From positions 1 through 45,023 of the forward strand of contig SVRM01000019.1 in the NCBI GenBank assembly GCA_015064785.1: a stretch of 45,023 nucleotides of DNA, in the 5' to 3' direction. The position numbers and the translations under genes were made by a program. The notes beneath the pieces were generated by a model. The model was not told where the DNA came from, searched no databases, and saw only the letters and a list, made by a program, of their open reading frames with translations. The stretch comes from Oscillospiraceae bacterium (GTDB taxonomy: Bacteria; Bacillota; Clostridia; Oscillospirales; CAG-272). Below are positions 16,744 through 25,975 of this stretch, piece by piece (positions within the stretch are counted from its first letter, which is position 1; every line of letters begins with the position of its first letter).

Positions 16744-18534
16744 ATGAGCATGGAGCAATTTGAAAAATACGTCGGACAGGTCTTTGACCGGCGTTATAAG
16801 ATCAATAAGATCATCGGCATCGGCGGTATGGCGGTTGTCTTTGAAGCGCATGACATGCTGATGAACCGGACGGTAGCGGTCAAGATGCTCAAGGAAGAAA
16901 TCAACAACGACGCGCAGTCGGTCAAGCGGTTCATCAATGAGTCCCGCGCCGTCGCAATGCTCAATCATCCCAACATCGTCAATATCTATGACGTATCGGT
17001 GAAGGATGATATCAAATATATCGTCATGGAGTATATCCATGGCATTACGCTGAAAAACTATATGAACCGGAAGGGCGTCATCGGCTGGAAGGAAGCGCTG
17101 TCCTATATGGAGCAGATCCTCCGCGCACTCGAACACGCCCACGCCAAGGGCATCATTCACCGTGACATCAAGCCGCAGAACATCATGCTGCTCAAAAACG
17201 GCGTCATTAAGGTCACGGACTTCGGTATCGCTAAGCTGCCGAATACGGAGACGGTCACAATGACGGACAAGGCGATCGGTACGGTGTACTATATCAGCCC
17301 GGAGCAGGCATCCGGCAAGCTCATCGACCCGCGCTCGGATTTGTATTCGCTCGGTGCGATGCTGTATGAAATGGTCACAGGACAGCTTCCGTTCTATGCG
17401 GAATCGTCCGTTTCGGTCGTTCTGATGCAGGTCAACGACAATCCCCTGCCGCCCGGAGAGCTGAATCCGTCCCTGCCGCAGGGTCTGGAGCAGCTGATTC
17501 TCTGTGCCATGGAAAAGGATCCGGAATACCGGTACCAGAGTGCGTCGGAGATGATGCGCTGTGTCATGCAGCTGCGGCAGAGACCGGATACCATCTTCCC
17601 CACCCGCAAGCCGGTTGAGGAGGAAGAGGAGGAATTCCGCGGCAAGAAGATCAAGCCGGCGGTGACGACGCACAGAAAGCGCCGCCGCGGCAGCTATTCG
17701 ATGTTCCCGGTCATCCTCGGCGTTGCGCTGTCGTTTATGATCGTCATGGGCGTTGCGATCTTCTATGTGCTTCAGCAGATGATTATCGCGGAAAACGATG
17801 AGGACTACGAAACCATCGAAATTGAAAACTTCGTCGGTATGATCTATTCCGATGCGCTTCTGGAAACGATGGAGCACGCGAAGTATTACGAAATTGAGCT
17901 GGATACCGTCTATGATGCCGATGCGCCGGAAAATACGGTCATCGCGCAGGAGCCGGTGGAAGGAACCGCGAGAAAGGTCAGCGAAAAGCACGAGCAGAAA
18001 TGCAAGGTGACGCTGACGGTTTCCCTCGGTGCACAGACCTTCAAGCTGGCGGATCTGACCGGGCAGGAATATCGGCAGGCAGAGCTTCTGCTGTCGCGGA
18101 TGGGTCTGGCCTGCAAGATCGTTGAGGAATATCACGATACCGCGCTTGACGGCTATGTCTACCGGATGGATCCCTTCGCGGGTGATACCGTGACCTCCGG
18201 TGATACCGTGACGCTGTATGTCTCCCGCGGACAGAAGGTGGAATACGTCACCGTGCCGAATTTCCTCGGTCTGGTGCGCGATGAGGCGATGAAGATTCTC
18301 ATTGAAAACGATCTGGCGCTGGGCAAGGTCAATTATGTCGCCTCCGACCAGCCGATCGGTACGATTCTGTCGCAGTCCAAGCCGGAATTTGCGTCGGTGC
18401 CGAAGTCCGCAACGAAGATTGATTTCACTGTTTCGGGCGGTCCCGATTATGAGCCGCCGAAGGTCGGTGAGGAGACGGAAACGGAGGGTGTTGATGAGAC
18501 ACCTGCGGAAGGCGATAACGGTGATGCCGCGTGA
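16744..18534 (+). CDS. prkC: Membrane Ser/Thr kinase with PASTA domains (PrkC/Stk)
   Basis: PrkC-type kinases sense muropeptides or lipid II through extracellular PASTA domains and control cell-wall metabolism, growth and, in spore formers, germination. The 596-residue protein has a Hanks-type kinase domain (about 18-275) with the Gly loop IGIGGMAVVFEA, Lys47, the catalytic loop HRDIKPQN from His139, DFG at 159-161 and the activation-loop SPEQASG. A basic juxtamembrane stretch (HRKRRRG) precedes one membrane helix (about 320-347). Three PASTA repeats follow at about 356-430, 431-497 and 498-568, then an acidic tail. It overlaps rsgA by 4 nt (GTGA). Confidence 0.96.
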   Translation: MSMEQFEKYVGQVFDRRYKINKIIGIGGMAVVFEAHDMLMNRTVAVKMLKEEINNDAQSVKRFINESRAVAMLNHPNIVNIYDVSVKDDIKYIVMEYIHGITLKNYMNRKGVIGWKEALSYMEQILRALEHAHAKGIIHRDIKPQNIMLLKNGVIKVTDFGIAKLPNTETVTMTDKAIGTVYYISPEQASGKLIDPRSDLYSLGAMLYEMVTGQLPFYAESSVSVVLMQVNDNPLPPGELNPSLPQGLEQLILCAMEKDPEYRYQSASEMMRCVMQLRQRPDTIFPTRKPVEEEEEEFRGKKIKPAVTTHRKRRRGSYSMFPVILGVALSFMIVMGVAIFYVLQQMIIAENDEDYETIEIENFVGMIYSDALLETMEHAKYYEIELDTVYDADAPENTVIAQEPVEGTARKVSEKHEQKCKVTLTVSLGAQTFKLADLTGQEYRQAELLLSRMGLACKIVEEYHDTALDGYVYRMDPFAGDTVTSGDTVTLYVSRGQKVEYVTVPNFLGLVRDEAMKILIENDLALGKVNYVASDQPIGTILSQSKPEFASVPKSATKIDFTVSGGPDYEPPKVGEETETEGVDETPAEGDNGDAA

Positions 18535-19493
18535 TCCGTGAACTGACAGGAACCGTCGTCCGCGGTGTCGGCGGTCTGTATACCGTGCGCGAGGATGACG
18601 GCTGTGAGACGGACTGCCGTGCCAAGGGAACCTTCCGCCATGAAGGCATGACGCCGCTGGTAGGCGACCGGGTGCGCGTGACCGTCGACGATGAAATGGA
18701 AAACCGACAGGATCGCGGTGCGCAGACCGGTGCTTTGCTTGCGGAGATCTATCCGCGCCGCAATGCACTGATCCGTCCGGCGATGGCGAACCTGGATGTC
18801 ATGTTCGTCGTTGCAGCGGCAAAGGATCCCGATCCGTCCCTGCGCTTTCTGGACAAGCTGCTGTGCATTCTCGAATATCAGGAAATCGAGCCTGTGCTGA
18901 TCGTGACCAAGGCCGATTTAGAACCGCACCGTGCAGAGCAGATGCGGACAAAGTACGAAAAATGCGGCTTTCCTGTGTTTGTGACGGACGCGGAGACAGC
19001 ATCGGAGGACGAACGGATTGCCGGGTATCTTGCGCGCTTTGACGACGGCACGATTGCCGCGTTCTGCGGTGCGTCGGGCGTCGGAAAGTCGACCTTAATG
19101 AATCGGCTGTTCCCGCATCTCGATCTGGAAACCGGTGAAATCAGCGAAAAAATCGCACGCGGCAAGCATACAACACGTGCGGTACATCTCTTTTCCCTGC
19201 CGCAATGCTCGGATGGCAGATTCCGCGGCTATCTTGCGGATACGCCCGGCTTTTCAATGCTGGACTTTGTGCGGTTTGACTTCTTTTCCGTGGAGGAGCT
19301 GCCGTATACCTTCCGTGAGTTTGTCCCGCAGATCGGACGCTGCCGCTATACCAAGTGTACGCATACCAGAGAAGACGGCTGTGCCATTCTCGATGCTGTT
19401 GCCCAAAAACAGATTCCAAAGTCCCGTCATACCAGCTATCTGGAGCTTTACGATGCGCTCAAGGATAAGAAGGATTGGATGAAGGAAACATAG
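18531..19493 (+). CDS. rsgA: Ribosome small-subunit maturation GTPase RsgA
   Basis: RsgA is a circularly permuted GTPase that proofreads late 30S assembly. The 320-residue product starts at GTG overlapping the prkC stop. It has an N-terminal OB domain (TGTVVRGVGGLYTVREDDG), then the permuted G motifs: G4 VTKADLEP, G1 CGASGVGKSTLMN, G2 region KIARGKHTTRAVHLF, and G3 ADTPGF. The C-terminal zinc finger is CRYTKCTHTREDGCAI with the Cys-Cys-His-Cys ligands. In Bacillus rpe and thiN follow; here the operon ends at a hairpin directly after the stop codon and then a long inverted repeat. Confidence 0.96.
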   Translation: MIRELTGTVVRGVGGLYTVREDDGCETDCRAKGTFRHEGMTPLVGDRVRVTVDDEMENRQDRGAQTGALLAEIYPRRNALIRPAMANLDVMFVVAAAKDPDPSLRFLDKLLCILEYQEIEPVLIVTKADLEPHRAEQMRTKYEKCGFPVFVTDAETASEDERIAGYLARFDDGTIAAFCGASGVGKSTLMNRLFPHLDLETGEISEKIARGKHTTRAVHLFSLPQCSDGRFRGYLADTPGFSMLDFVRFDFFSVEELPYTFREFVPQIGRCRYTKCTHTREDGCAILDAVAQKQIPKSRHTSYLELYDALKDKKDWMKET

Positions 19494-19541
19494 AAACAAA
19501 GGAGTTGCTGCAAGTGGAGATTTGCAGTAACTCCTTTGTTT
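19494..19541 (+). terminator. Hairpin terminator of the yicC-rsgA operon
   Basis: AAACAAAGGAGTT-g-CTGCAA pairs with TTTGCAG-t-AACTCCTTTGTTT around a 7-nt loop, starting at the rsgA stop codon. The A- and T-tracts at the stem base make it potentially bidirectional. Its core is repeated in inverted orientation at 20373-20411. Confidence 0.7.
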
Positions 19542-20411
19542 CAGGCAATATTATAGTAACGCTTTAAGAAAACGCGAAACAAATGATATCCCCCGCACGG
19601 AAACGGTGTTACTTTTTCTCCCGCGCGAGAAAAAGTAACCAAAAAGGCGCGCTTTCGTTCGCATTACGTTGCCGCTGAACAATAGCGAAAAAGAGACTGT
19701 TATCAAAGCGGCAACAGATGCTCACTCCTCTGGCGGAATTATTATGCTATCCGCAAAGATGTGGTGGTGCGAACAGCGATGGCGATTGACAGCACCTTTG
19801 AAAATGGCAAAGATTGATAGAAGAGGTTCGTGTCTTCCTATATGGATTATAAAGTTTATTTTTCTTCATAGATTCAGCATCCTACGGCGTAGCCGTGGAT
19901 GCGAATCCAATTGCGGCGGTACTGTGAACATCCATTTGTTCTATCGGACCTATTGTGGAGAGCTGCATATGCAGTAGGAATGATGACGTGAATCAGCCCA
20001 AAAAGCAAGATTCCTCGTCACACATTCCACGAAGAATATCCCACCTGACAATCCGTGCAGGAAGACGCTAACCATCTCTTTTTATCTCTGCCATTTTCAA
20101 AGGTGCTGTCAATCGCCATCGCTGTTCGCACCACCGCATCTTTGCGGATAGCATAATAATTCCGCCAGAGAAGTGAGCTCCTATTGATGCCACGAATACT
20201 GTCTCTTTCGATCCAGTATTCTGGCATCAATTCAGAGCGAACGAAAGCGCGCTTCTTTGGCTACTTTCTTTCGCGCAGGAAAGAAAGTAGCACCGTTCCC
20301 CCGTTGCGGGGGATATCATTTGTTTCGCGTTTTCTTAAAGCGTTGGGATATCATTACTCAACACAAAAAATTTGGAGTTGCTGCAAATCTCCACTTGCAG
20401 CAACTCCTTTG
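19497..20411. repeat. Long imperfect inverted repeat, about 350-bp arms
   Basis: The left arm (19497-19848) and the right arm (20050-20411, reversed) are diverged copies of one sequence around a spacer of about 200 bp. Matching blocks are the terminal hairpins, a 40-nt identical block at 19558-19597, the segment near CGCGCTTTCGTTCGC, and 94 nt (19721-19814 against 20084-20177) with three mismatches. One frame is conserved in the best block of both arms (LLWRNYYAIRKD, VVRTAMAIDSTFENG), suggesting a decayed small gene, but neither copy has a good start or SD. No gene can be supported in the 940-bp region between rsgA and the leucine-rich protein. Confidence 0.75.
20364..20411 (-). terminator. 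Rho-independent terminator after the leucine-rich repeat gene
   Basis: Read on the minus strand, GGAGTTGCTGCAA pairs with TTGCAGCAACTCC (13 bp, loop of about 8 nt) and is followed by AAATTTTTTG. It lies just after the stop of the minus-strand gene at 20434 and forms the outer end of the inverted repeat's right arm. Confidence 0.8.
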
Positions 20412-20433
20412 CTGTGATTTTTTATGGTTCCGT

Positions 20434-21393
20434 TCAGCCGCCGAACACAATGTTTGCATTCAGCAGCGCTTCATTGCCTTCCGCGATGGAAATGGCATTC
20501 CATTCGGCTTCCGTGCCGCCGAAACGCACGGTTTTCAGCGACTCGCAGTTGATGAAGACATTTTCCTCAATGGAGGTAAGCGACGCCGGCAGAGAAACTT
20601 CCGCAAGTGCATAGCATTCGGAGAAGGTATAAGATTCCAGTGTGGTCAGGCTTTCGCAGGCACCAAGGTCGGCAGATGTCAGCGCGTAGCAGTTATTGAA
20701 CGCACGCAGACCGATTTCACGGACCCCGGCGGGCAATGTGACAGACTGCAGGGATGCGCAGTTGATGAACGCACGCTGTGCAATGACGGTCAGTGATGCA
20801 GGCAGGGTGACAGACTGCATGGCAGCTGCGTTGTAGAACAGGCTGTCGGGCAGTGCTGTGACCTTATCGGGAATGACGACCGAGGTGACGGTATCGGCAT
20901 TGAGGAACGTTTTTTCCTTGATGGCGGTAATCAGAATGCCGTCAAGCACATCGGGAATGATGATCTCACCGGGATTTGGGAGCATTTCCTCGACCTTTTC
21001 GTAGTCGTCCTTGGCAAACGCGAACATACCGTCCTCGGTGACGCTGTACCACGGCATGGAAGCGGTGGTATAGGACAGTGCATTTTCCTTACCTGCGAGC
21101 AGGTTGGCGTAGGACTGCTTGGCGCGGGCGAGCTGGTCTGCTGCGTCCTTATAGTCGCCGGCAGCGGTGAAATACTCCACAGCCTCGGCGTATTTTCCCT
21201 CCTGCATTGCCGCAGTACCGTTTTTATAGTTGGAGGACGGTGCAAAGACACGGGTGGACAGCATATTGATGAGGAAGACCGCGGCGAGTGCGATGACGAT
21301 GATGGTCAGAATGCGGATGGAGCGGTCGATTTTTGCCGCCTGCTCCGGTGTATTGGCATCGCGCAGATCGGGTTCGTTGACAGAAAACAGCAT
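20434..21393 (-). CDS. BspA-type leucine-rich repeat membrane protein
   Basis: The 319-residue protein has a short cytoplasmic N-terminus (MLFSVNEPDLRDANTPEQAAKIDRS), one membrane helix at about 27-48 (ILTIIVIALAAVFLINML), a TPR-like helical hairpin (YKNGTAAMQEGKYAEAVEYFTAAGDYKDAADQL), then at least six LRR_5 repeats from about residue 145 (pattern SVVIPDKVTALPDSLFYN, LQSVTLPAGVREIGLRAFNNC, LAEVSLPASLTSIEENVF). Such repeats in Clostridia usually decorate surface or secreted proteins, with binding roles that vary widely; the ligand is unknown. AAAGGA lies 9 nt before the ATG. It is transcribed alone, towards rsgA, and ends at a strong terminator. Confidence 0.88.
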   Translation of the reverse strand: MLFSVNEPDLRDANTPEQAAKIDRSIRILTIIVIALAAVFLINMLSTRVFAPSSNYKNGTAAMQEGKYAEAVEYFTAAGDYKDAADQLARAKQSYANLLAGKENALSYTTASMPWYSVTEDGMFAFAKDDYEKVEEMLPNPGEIIIPDVLDGILITAIKEKTFLNADTVTSVVIPDKVTALPDSLFYNAAAMQSVTLPASLTVIAQRAFINCASLQSVTLPAGVREIGLRAFNNCYALTSADLGACESLTTLESYTFSECYALAEVSLPASLTSIEENVFINCESLKTVRFGGTEAEWNAISIAEGNEALLNANIVFGG

Positions 21394-21433
21394 AATCGGG
21401 GATCCTTTCCTTCGGAGAATCGTTATTTACTTT

Positions 21434-21462
21434 ATTGTACCATAAAAATGCGCACACGGCAA
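21434..21462 (-). promoter_or_regulatory. Likely promoter of the leucine-rich repeat gene
   Basis: Minus strand: TTGCCG at 21462-21457, a 17-nt spacer, TACAAT at 21439-21434, about 40 nt before the start codon. The -35 box is imperfect. The 340-bp gap 21394-21733 contains this site and the rlmH promoter; a weak TTG-started frame across it was not accepted as a gene. Confidence 0.55.
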
Positions 21463-21648
21463 GAGATTTCACAGAATTATCAGAAAAAGCGCGTGAACGG
21501 GTTGTGACGAAGTTACGCGGAGCGTCGACTTTCCCAAAGAAGAAGACGGTGACGGTTCCTGATGAACGAAAGACCTTGGAATCGTTGGCGATAACACACA
21601 TGGAATCTGCCGAATACGTAACGTTTTCGTGTCTTTTTTGTGATTTGC

Positions 21649-21677
21649 TTGACAACGGGGCGAAGATGGAGTATACT
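21649..21677 (+). promoter_or_regulatory. Sigma-A promoter for rlmH
   Basis: TTGACA at 21649-21654, a 17-nt spacer and TATACT at 21672-21677, about 56 nt before the rlmH start. Confidence 0.85.
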
Positions 21678-21733
21678 ATTATAATAAGGATGATTCTGCC
21701 CATGCAGAAGACAATGGAAAAAGGAGCCGCGCT

Positions 21734-22216
21734 GTGCTGAATGTGACGATCATTTCCGTCGGTACGATCAAGGAAAAATACCTGACGGATGCCCTCAAGG
21801 AATATATCAAGCGCCTCGGTGCGTATGCCCGTGTGACGGAGGTCCAGTGCCGGGACGAGCATCTGCCGGAGAACCCATCGCAGAACGAGATCCGCGCGGC
21901 GCTTGAAAAAGAAGGAAAAAAGATTCTGGAATCCATCCCGAAACGCGCCTATGTCTGTGCGCTGTGCATTGAGGGCAAGCAATGCTCCTCGGAGCAGTTT
22001 GCCGCACGGCTCGATGCCCTTGCAACCGACGGGTATTCGGAGATCGCGTTTATCATCGGCGGCTCAGACGGGCTTTCCGATGAGGTCAAAGCGCGTGCCG
22101 ACTGGAAGCTCTCCTTTTCTCAGATGACCTTCCCGCACCAGCTGATGCGCGTGATTCTGTGCGAACAGCTCTACCGCGCCATGAACATTCTCGGCGGCGG
22201 AAAATACCATAAATAA
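21734..22216 (+). CDS. rlmH: 23S rRNA (pseudouridine-1915-N3)-methyltransferase RlmH
   Basis: RlmH is the SPOUT-class enzyme that methylates pseudouridine 1915 in helix 69 of 23S rRNA. The 160-residue product matches throughout: VTIISVGTIKEKYLTDALKEYIKRL, the ALCIEGKQCSSEQFA strand, the trefoil-knot SAM-binding IAFIIGGSDGLSDEV, and the C-terminal LSFSQMTFPHQLMRVILCEQLYRA with the final GGKYHK. The GTG start at 21734 is 7 nt after AAGGAG. A good sigma-A promoter precedes it. The WG-repeat gene follows 32 nt downstream and is probably on the same transcript. Confidence 0.97.
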   Translation: MLNVTIISVGTIKEKYLTDALKEYIKRLGAYARVTEVQCRDEHLPENPSQNEIRAALEKEGKKILESIPKRAYVCALCIEGKQCSSEQFAARLDALATDGYSEIAFIIGGSDGLSDEVKARADWKLSFSQMTFPHQLMRVILCEQLYRAMNILGGGKYHK

Positions 22217-22248
22217 CGTGTGAAACTTACAAAGCGAAAGGAACATGT

Positions 22249-23946
22249 ATGAAGAACCGTACCCTTCATTTTATCGGAACCCAGGCCGTTCGGCTCGTTG
22301 CTCTGTCACTCATGCTTGCCATGACGGTCGGCGCGATGATGTATCTTCAGGGCTATTTCGATTTCACGTTCATCGAACGTGTGCCGCTGCATTCCGCACA
22401 GGATCCGTCGGAGAGCGAAACGGAAGATGTGCAGACGGACGCTGTCACCGAACCCGATGCACCGGAAACGGAAGCGGTCACCGAACCGGTCGGCTCGGAT
22501 ACGGCTGAAATTCCGCCAACCCAGAATGGCAATACCGTCACCCAAACACCGGTACCGGACAATTCCGCATCGGGTCCCGCCGCAGTACAAACTCCACAGC
22601 GCGAGAATGCGAAGAGTGTGTCCGCGGACTTCCAGTCTGTGAAAACGTATCAGAATAAGGGCTATCGGACGCAGAACACCGGCATCTATCAGCGCGGCAG
22701 AACGGTTCTCGCCAAGCTCCCGCTGTCGGGACTGGGCAAAAACTATTCGTATTCCGAATATGAGGCGCGCACGACACAGACAACCGAATTTGAACGCGGC
22801 TGTGTCGTCACAGAGGAAGTTTTTGTCACGACGGACCGCCCGGCTGTCACCCTGTGCAACGGCTATATCCTCCGTGAGGTCAACGGCAAGTTCACCCTGC
22901 TCAAGCCGGACGGAACGACCCTTCTGTCCGATTACGACGAATCCTCCTTCCGCCTGACCGAGCTGCGCGATGAAAACGGCAATCCGCTGTTTGCGGCCGT
23001 CCGACGTGTCACAGAGGAGGTCTATCTGCCGATTCTGAACAAGGACCTCATCACCGGACGTATGGTCGAAACCGGTTTCTTTGAAGAAGAACCGGTGAAA
23101 ATGGAGTTCGAGCGCTATACCTATTATATTTTGCAGGACGGAAAATGGGTTGTCAGCAGCTATAACGACGAATTTCCGCCGGCAGAAACCGATTTCGGTC
23201 TGCAATTCGATTCGCCGCTGGACTTCGGTGAAAGCGACTGTGAGATTGTGCGCTATTATGACAGCGGTTCTCAGCGCTGGGGCTATAAAAACGAAAAAAC
23301 CGGACAGATTCTGATCTATCCGCGCTATACCGAGGCGTATAATTTCCACGACGGCTATGCCATCGCCATGGATCACTATTTCATATACTTCCTCAATGAG
23401 CAGGGCGCGGCAGTCTATCAGATGGAATATGCAAGACCCGAGAAGTTCCAGACGTATTATAATATCACCCTGCCCGATACCGACGGCATCGAGGCGCTCG
23501 GCAGCTATTATTTCAGCCACGGTCTGACCCGTATCCGCGTCAGAAAGAATCTCGTCAACTATAAATATTATGACTATATCAAGGAATCCGACGAAACCTT
23601 CCTCTTTGATGTCAACGGCAATCAGCAGCCGCTTCCCGCAGGCTATACGCTGGAAGCCTATGCCGACGGTGTGCTTTTGCTCAAAAATAAGGAAACGGAG
23701 CTGTACGGATGCATGAACTATAAGAGTGAGTGGATCGTTCAGCCCACCTATTCCCATGTGACCCCGTCGGTTTCCGGTCTGATCGTCGTCGGAAATGAAA
23801 AGGGTAAAAAAGGTCTTTGCGATAGCGACGGAAATTGGATCCTGCCGCAGGTCTTCGACTATATCTCCATCCCCTCCAAGGGCGGTATGATTGCAATCTA
23901 CGATAAAACCGTCGGCTGGCAGGTCATGCAGATGATGTCAAAGTAA
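22249..23946 (+). CDS. Membrane-anchored WG-repeat protein
   Basis: The 565-residue protein has one N-terminal membrane segment (about 12-36, [20 protein letters not shown]) and a low-complexity Thr/Glu/Pro linker to about residue 120 ([19 protein letters not shown]). The C-terminal part (about 190-565) has WG/KWGY-like repeats: [69 protein letters not shown] and [22 protein letters not shown] repeats form beta structures on exported proteins; their function is mostly unknown. AAAGGA lies 8-9 nt before the ATG. The same style of linker occurs in the esterase at 32400, suggesting shared export and wall-spanning architecture. Confidence 0.87.
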   Translation: MKNRTLHFIGTQAVRLVALSLMLAMTVGAMMYLQGYFDFTFIERVPLHSAQDPSESETEDVQTDAVTEPDAPETEAVTEPVGSDTAEIPPTQNGNTVTQTPVPDNSASGPAAVQTPQRENAKSVSADFQSVKTYQNKGYRTQNTGIYQRGRTVLAKLPLSGLGKNYSYSEYEARTTQTTEFERGCVVTEEVFVTTDRPAVTLCNGYILREVNGKFTLLKPDGTTLLSDYDESSFRLTELRDENGNPLFAAVRRVTEEVYLPILNKDLITGRMVETGFFEEEPVKMEFERYTYYILQDGKWVVSSYNDEFPPAETDFGLQFDSPLDFGESDCEIVRYYDSGSQRWGYKNEKTGQILIYPRYTEAYNFHDGYAIAMDHYFIYFLNEQGAAVYQMEYARPEKFQTYYNITLPDTDGIEALGSYYFSHGLTRIRVRKNLVNYKYYDYIKESDETFLFDVNGNQQPLPAGYTLEAYADGVLLLKNKETELYGCMNYKSEWIVQPTYSHVTPSVSGLIVVGNEKGKKGLCDSDGNWILPQVFDYISIPSKGGMIAIYDKTVGWQVMQMMSK

Positions 23947-23968
23947 TGGGGCGTATCACAGGGAACCC

Positions 23969-24015
23969 TCATCCGTCTTTCGATCAAAACGCATTCGCGC
24001 TTTCTCAAAGCGTAA
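23969..24015. repeat. Fragment related to the 29019-29303 element
   Basis: CTCATCCGTCTTTCGAT followed by AAAACGCA matches 29231-29256 with one mismatch. It is followed by a small hairpin (CGCTTT-ctc-AAAGCG) whose sequence recurs, reversed, near 38600. It lies in the 109-bp gap between the WG-repeat gene and mnmG and looks like a remnant. Confidence 0.6.
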
Positions 24016-24055
24016 TCATTCCCAAAAATCCAAAACAAAAAGACAGGAAACATTC

Positions 24056-25954
24056 ATGATAACATATCAGGCAGGAGATGCCGACGTCGCAGTCGTCGGC
24101 GCCGGACATGCCGGTATCGAGGCAGCATTGGCATGTGCCAGATTGGGTCTCCGTACCGTATTATTTACAATCAATCTGGACGCAGTCGGTAATATGCCGT
24201 GCAATCCGTCCATCGGCGGCACGGGAAAAGGCCACCTTGTCTATGAAATCGATGCGCTCGGCGGTGAGATGGGTTACGCCGCAGACAAAGTTACCATCCA
24301 GAGCCGGACGCTGAACCTCGGAAAAGGTCCGGCGGTGCATTCCAAGCGCGTGCAGGCAGACAGACAGGCGTACCGTACCCTGATGAAGCATACCATAGAA
24401 ATGACCCCGAATCTGACGATGGTGCAGGCGGAAATCACCGATTTCCACTGTTCTGAGGATGAGAGCGGACACCGTCACATCGATTCCGTCACCACCAAAT
24501 ACGGCGCGGTATGGAACGTCAAAGCCGCAATCATCTGCGCCGGAACCTTCCTCTGCGCACAGGTCATCGTCGGTGAGGTCGCTTTCCCGTCAGGTCCGGA
24601 CGGAATGCTCCCGGCAACGGAGCTGACCTCGGCACTCGAGCGCGAGGGTCTGCGCGTTATGCGCTTCAAAACCGGCACCCCGGCAAGAATTCTCAAATCC
24701 TCCATCAATTTTGACGGCATGGAGGTCCAGGAGGGCGAATACGGCTCCGAGCCGTTCTCGACCCGCACTGACCGTGATGAATATCACGCGATGCCGCAGA
24801 CCACGTGTCATGTCGTTTATACCAACGAAAATACGCATAATATCATCCGCGCGAACCTCGACCGCAGTCCGATTTATGCGGGACGCATCCACGGTGTCGG
24901 TCCGCGCTACTGCCCGTCGATTGAAGATAAGGTCGTGCGCTTCTCCGATAAGCCGCGCCATCAGCTGTTTTTGGAGCCGATGGGCTGGCAGACCGAGGAA
25001 ATTTACGTACAGGGCTTCTCCTCCTCTCTTCCGGAAGAAGTACAGAAAAAGATGCTCGCATCCCTGCCCGGCATGGAACATGCACAGATGATGCGCACGG
25101 CGTATGCAATCGAGTATGACTGCATCGACCCGACCCAGTTGTACCCGACGCTTGAGTTCAAGGACATCGACGGTCTGTACGGCGCAGGTCAGTTCAACGG
25201 CACCTCCGGCTATGAGGAAGCCGCGGCACAGGGCATTGTCGCCGGCATCAACGCCGCACAGAAGATTCTCGGACGTGAACCGCTCGTGCTGACGCGCGAA
25301 ACCTCATATATCGGTATGCTGATCGATGATCTCGTCACAAAGGGTACCAACGAGCCCTACCGCGTCATGACAAGCCGCTCGGAATACCGTCTGCTGCTGC
25401 GGCAGGACAACGCCGATGCGCGTCTGACGCCGATCGGTTACAAAATCGGTCTTGTCAGTGAGGAACGGTATCAGAAATTCCTTGAAAAGCAGGAAGCCAT
25501 CCGGCGCGAGGTTGCAAGAACCCGTTCGATCTCTCTGCCGCCGACAGCCGAACTGAAGCGCATCTGTGAAGAACGCGGAACCCAGCCGCCGACCACCGGT
25601 GTGCGCCTCTGTGAGCTGCTCAAGCGTCCGCAGCTGGACTATGACGCGCTGACAGCGGTCGACACCACCAGACCCGAGCTTCCGCGCGCGGTCATCGACG
25701 GTGCGCAGATTGAAATCAAATATGAGGGCTACATTGCCCGTGAAATGGCGGAGGTTGAAAAGTTCCGCCGTCTGGAAAATACACTTCTGCCCAAGGATGC
25801 CGATTATTCGCAGATCAAGGGCATCCGCATTGAAGCGGCACAGAAGCTGCAAAAGATCCGTCCCGAGAGCATCGGGCAGGCATCGCGTATTTCCGGCATC
25901 AGCCCTGCGGACATTTCCGTTCTGCTGATCTGGCTGAAAACGAGAGAATCCTGA
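24056..25954 (+). CDS. mnmG: tRNA uridine-5-carboxymethylaminomethyl modification enzyme MnmG (GidA)
   Basis: MnmG is the FAD-dependent partner of MnmE that makes the cmnm5 modification at wobble U34 of several tRNAs. The 632-residue protein is full length. It has the dinucleotide-binding [19 protein letters not shown], the family signatures [29 protein letters not shown] and [22 protein letters not shown], the second signature [42 protein letters not shown], and the C-terminal helical MnmE-binding domain ending [17 protein letters not shown]. The partner mnmE and the usual downstream rsmG are not in the window; instead a glycosidase-like gene follows after 21 nt. Confidence 0.97.
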   Translation: MITYQAGDADVAVVGAGHAGIEAALACARLGLRTVLFTINLDAVGNMPCNPSIGGTGKGHLVYEIDALGGEMGYAADKVTIQSRTLNLGKGPAVHSKRVQADRQAYRTLMKHTIEMTPNLTMVQAEITDFHCSEDESGHRHIDSVTTKYGAVWNVKAAIICAGTFLCAQVIVGEVAFPSGPDGMLPATELTSALEREGLRVMRFKTGTPARILKSSINFDGMEVQEGEYGSEPFSTRTDRDEYHAMPQTTCHVVYTNENTHNIIRANLDRSPIYAGRIHGVGPRYCPSIEDKVVRFSDKPRHQLFLEPMGWQTEEIYVQGFSSSLPEEVQKKMLASLPGMEHAQMMRTAYAIEYDCIDPTQLYPTLEFKDIDGLYGAGQFNGTSGYEEAAAQGIVAGINAAQKILGREPLVLTRETSYIGMLIDDLVTKGTNEPYRVMTSRSEYRLLLRQDNADARLTPIGYKIGLVSEERYQKFLEKQEAIRREVARTRSISLPPTAELKRICEERGTQPPTTGVRLCELLKRPQLDYDALTAVDTTRPELPRAVIDGAQIEIKYEGYIAREMAEVEKFRRLENTLLPKDADYSQIKGIRIEAAQKLQKIRPESIGQASRISGISPADISVLLIWLKTRES

Positions 25955-25975
25955 GATAGAAGGGAGCATGTGAGA

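Noticed and set aside
20018..20230. 70-residue minus-strand frame inside the long inverted repeat
   Set aside because: It has a conserved block with the other arm, but the partner copy has no matching start or stop and there is no SD. It is noted as a possible remnant, not a gene.
21435..21740. 101-residue plus-strand frame ahead of rlmH
   Set aside because: It begins at TTG without an SD, overlaps the rlmH promoter and start, and shows no recognisable protein features.
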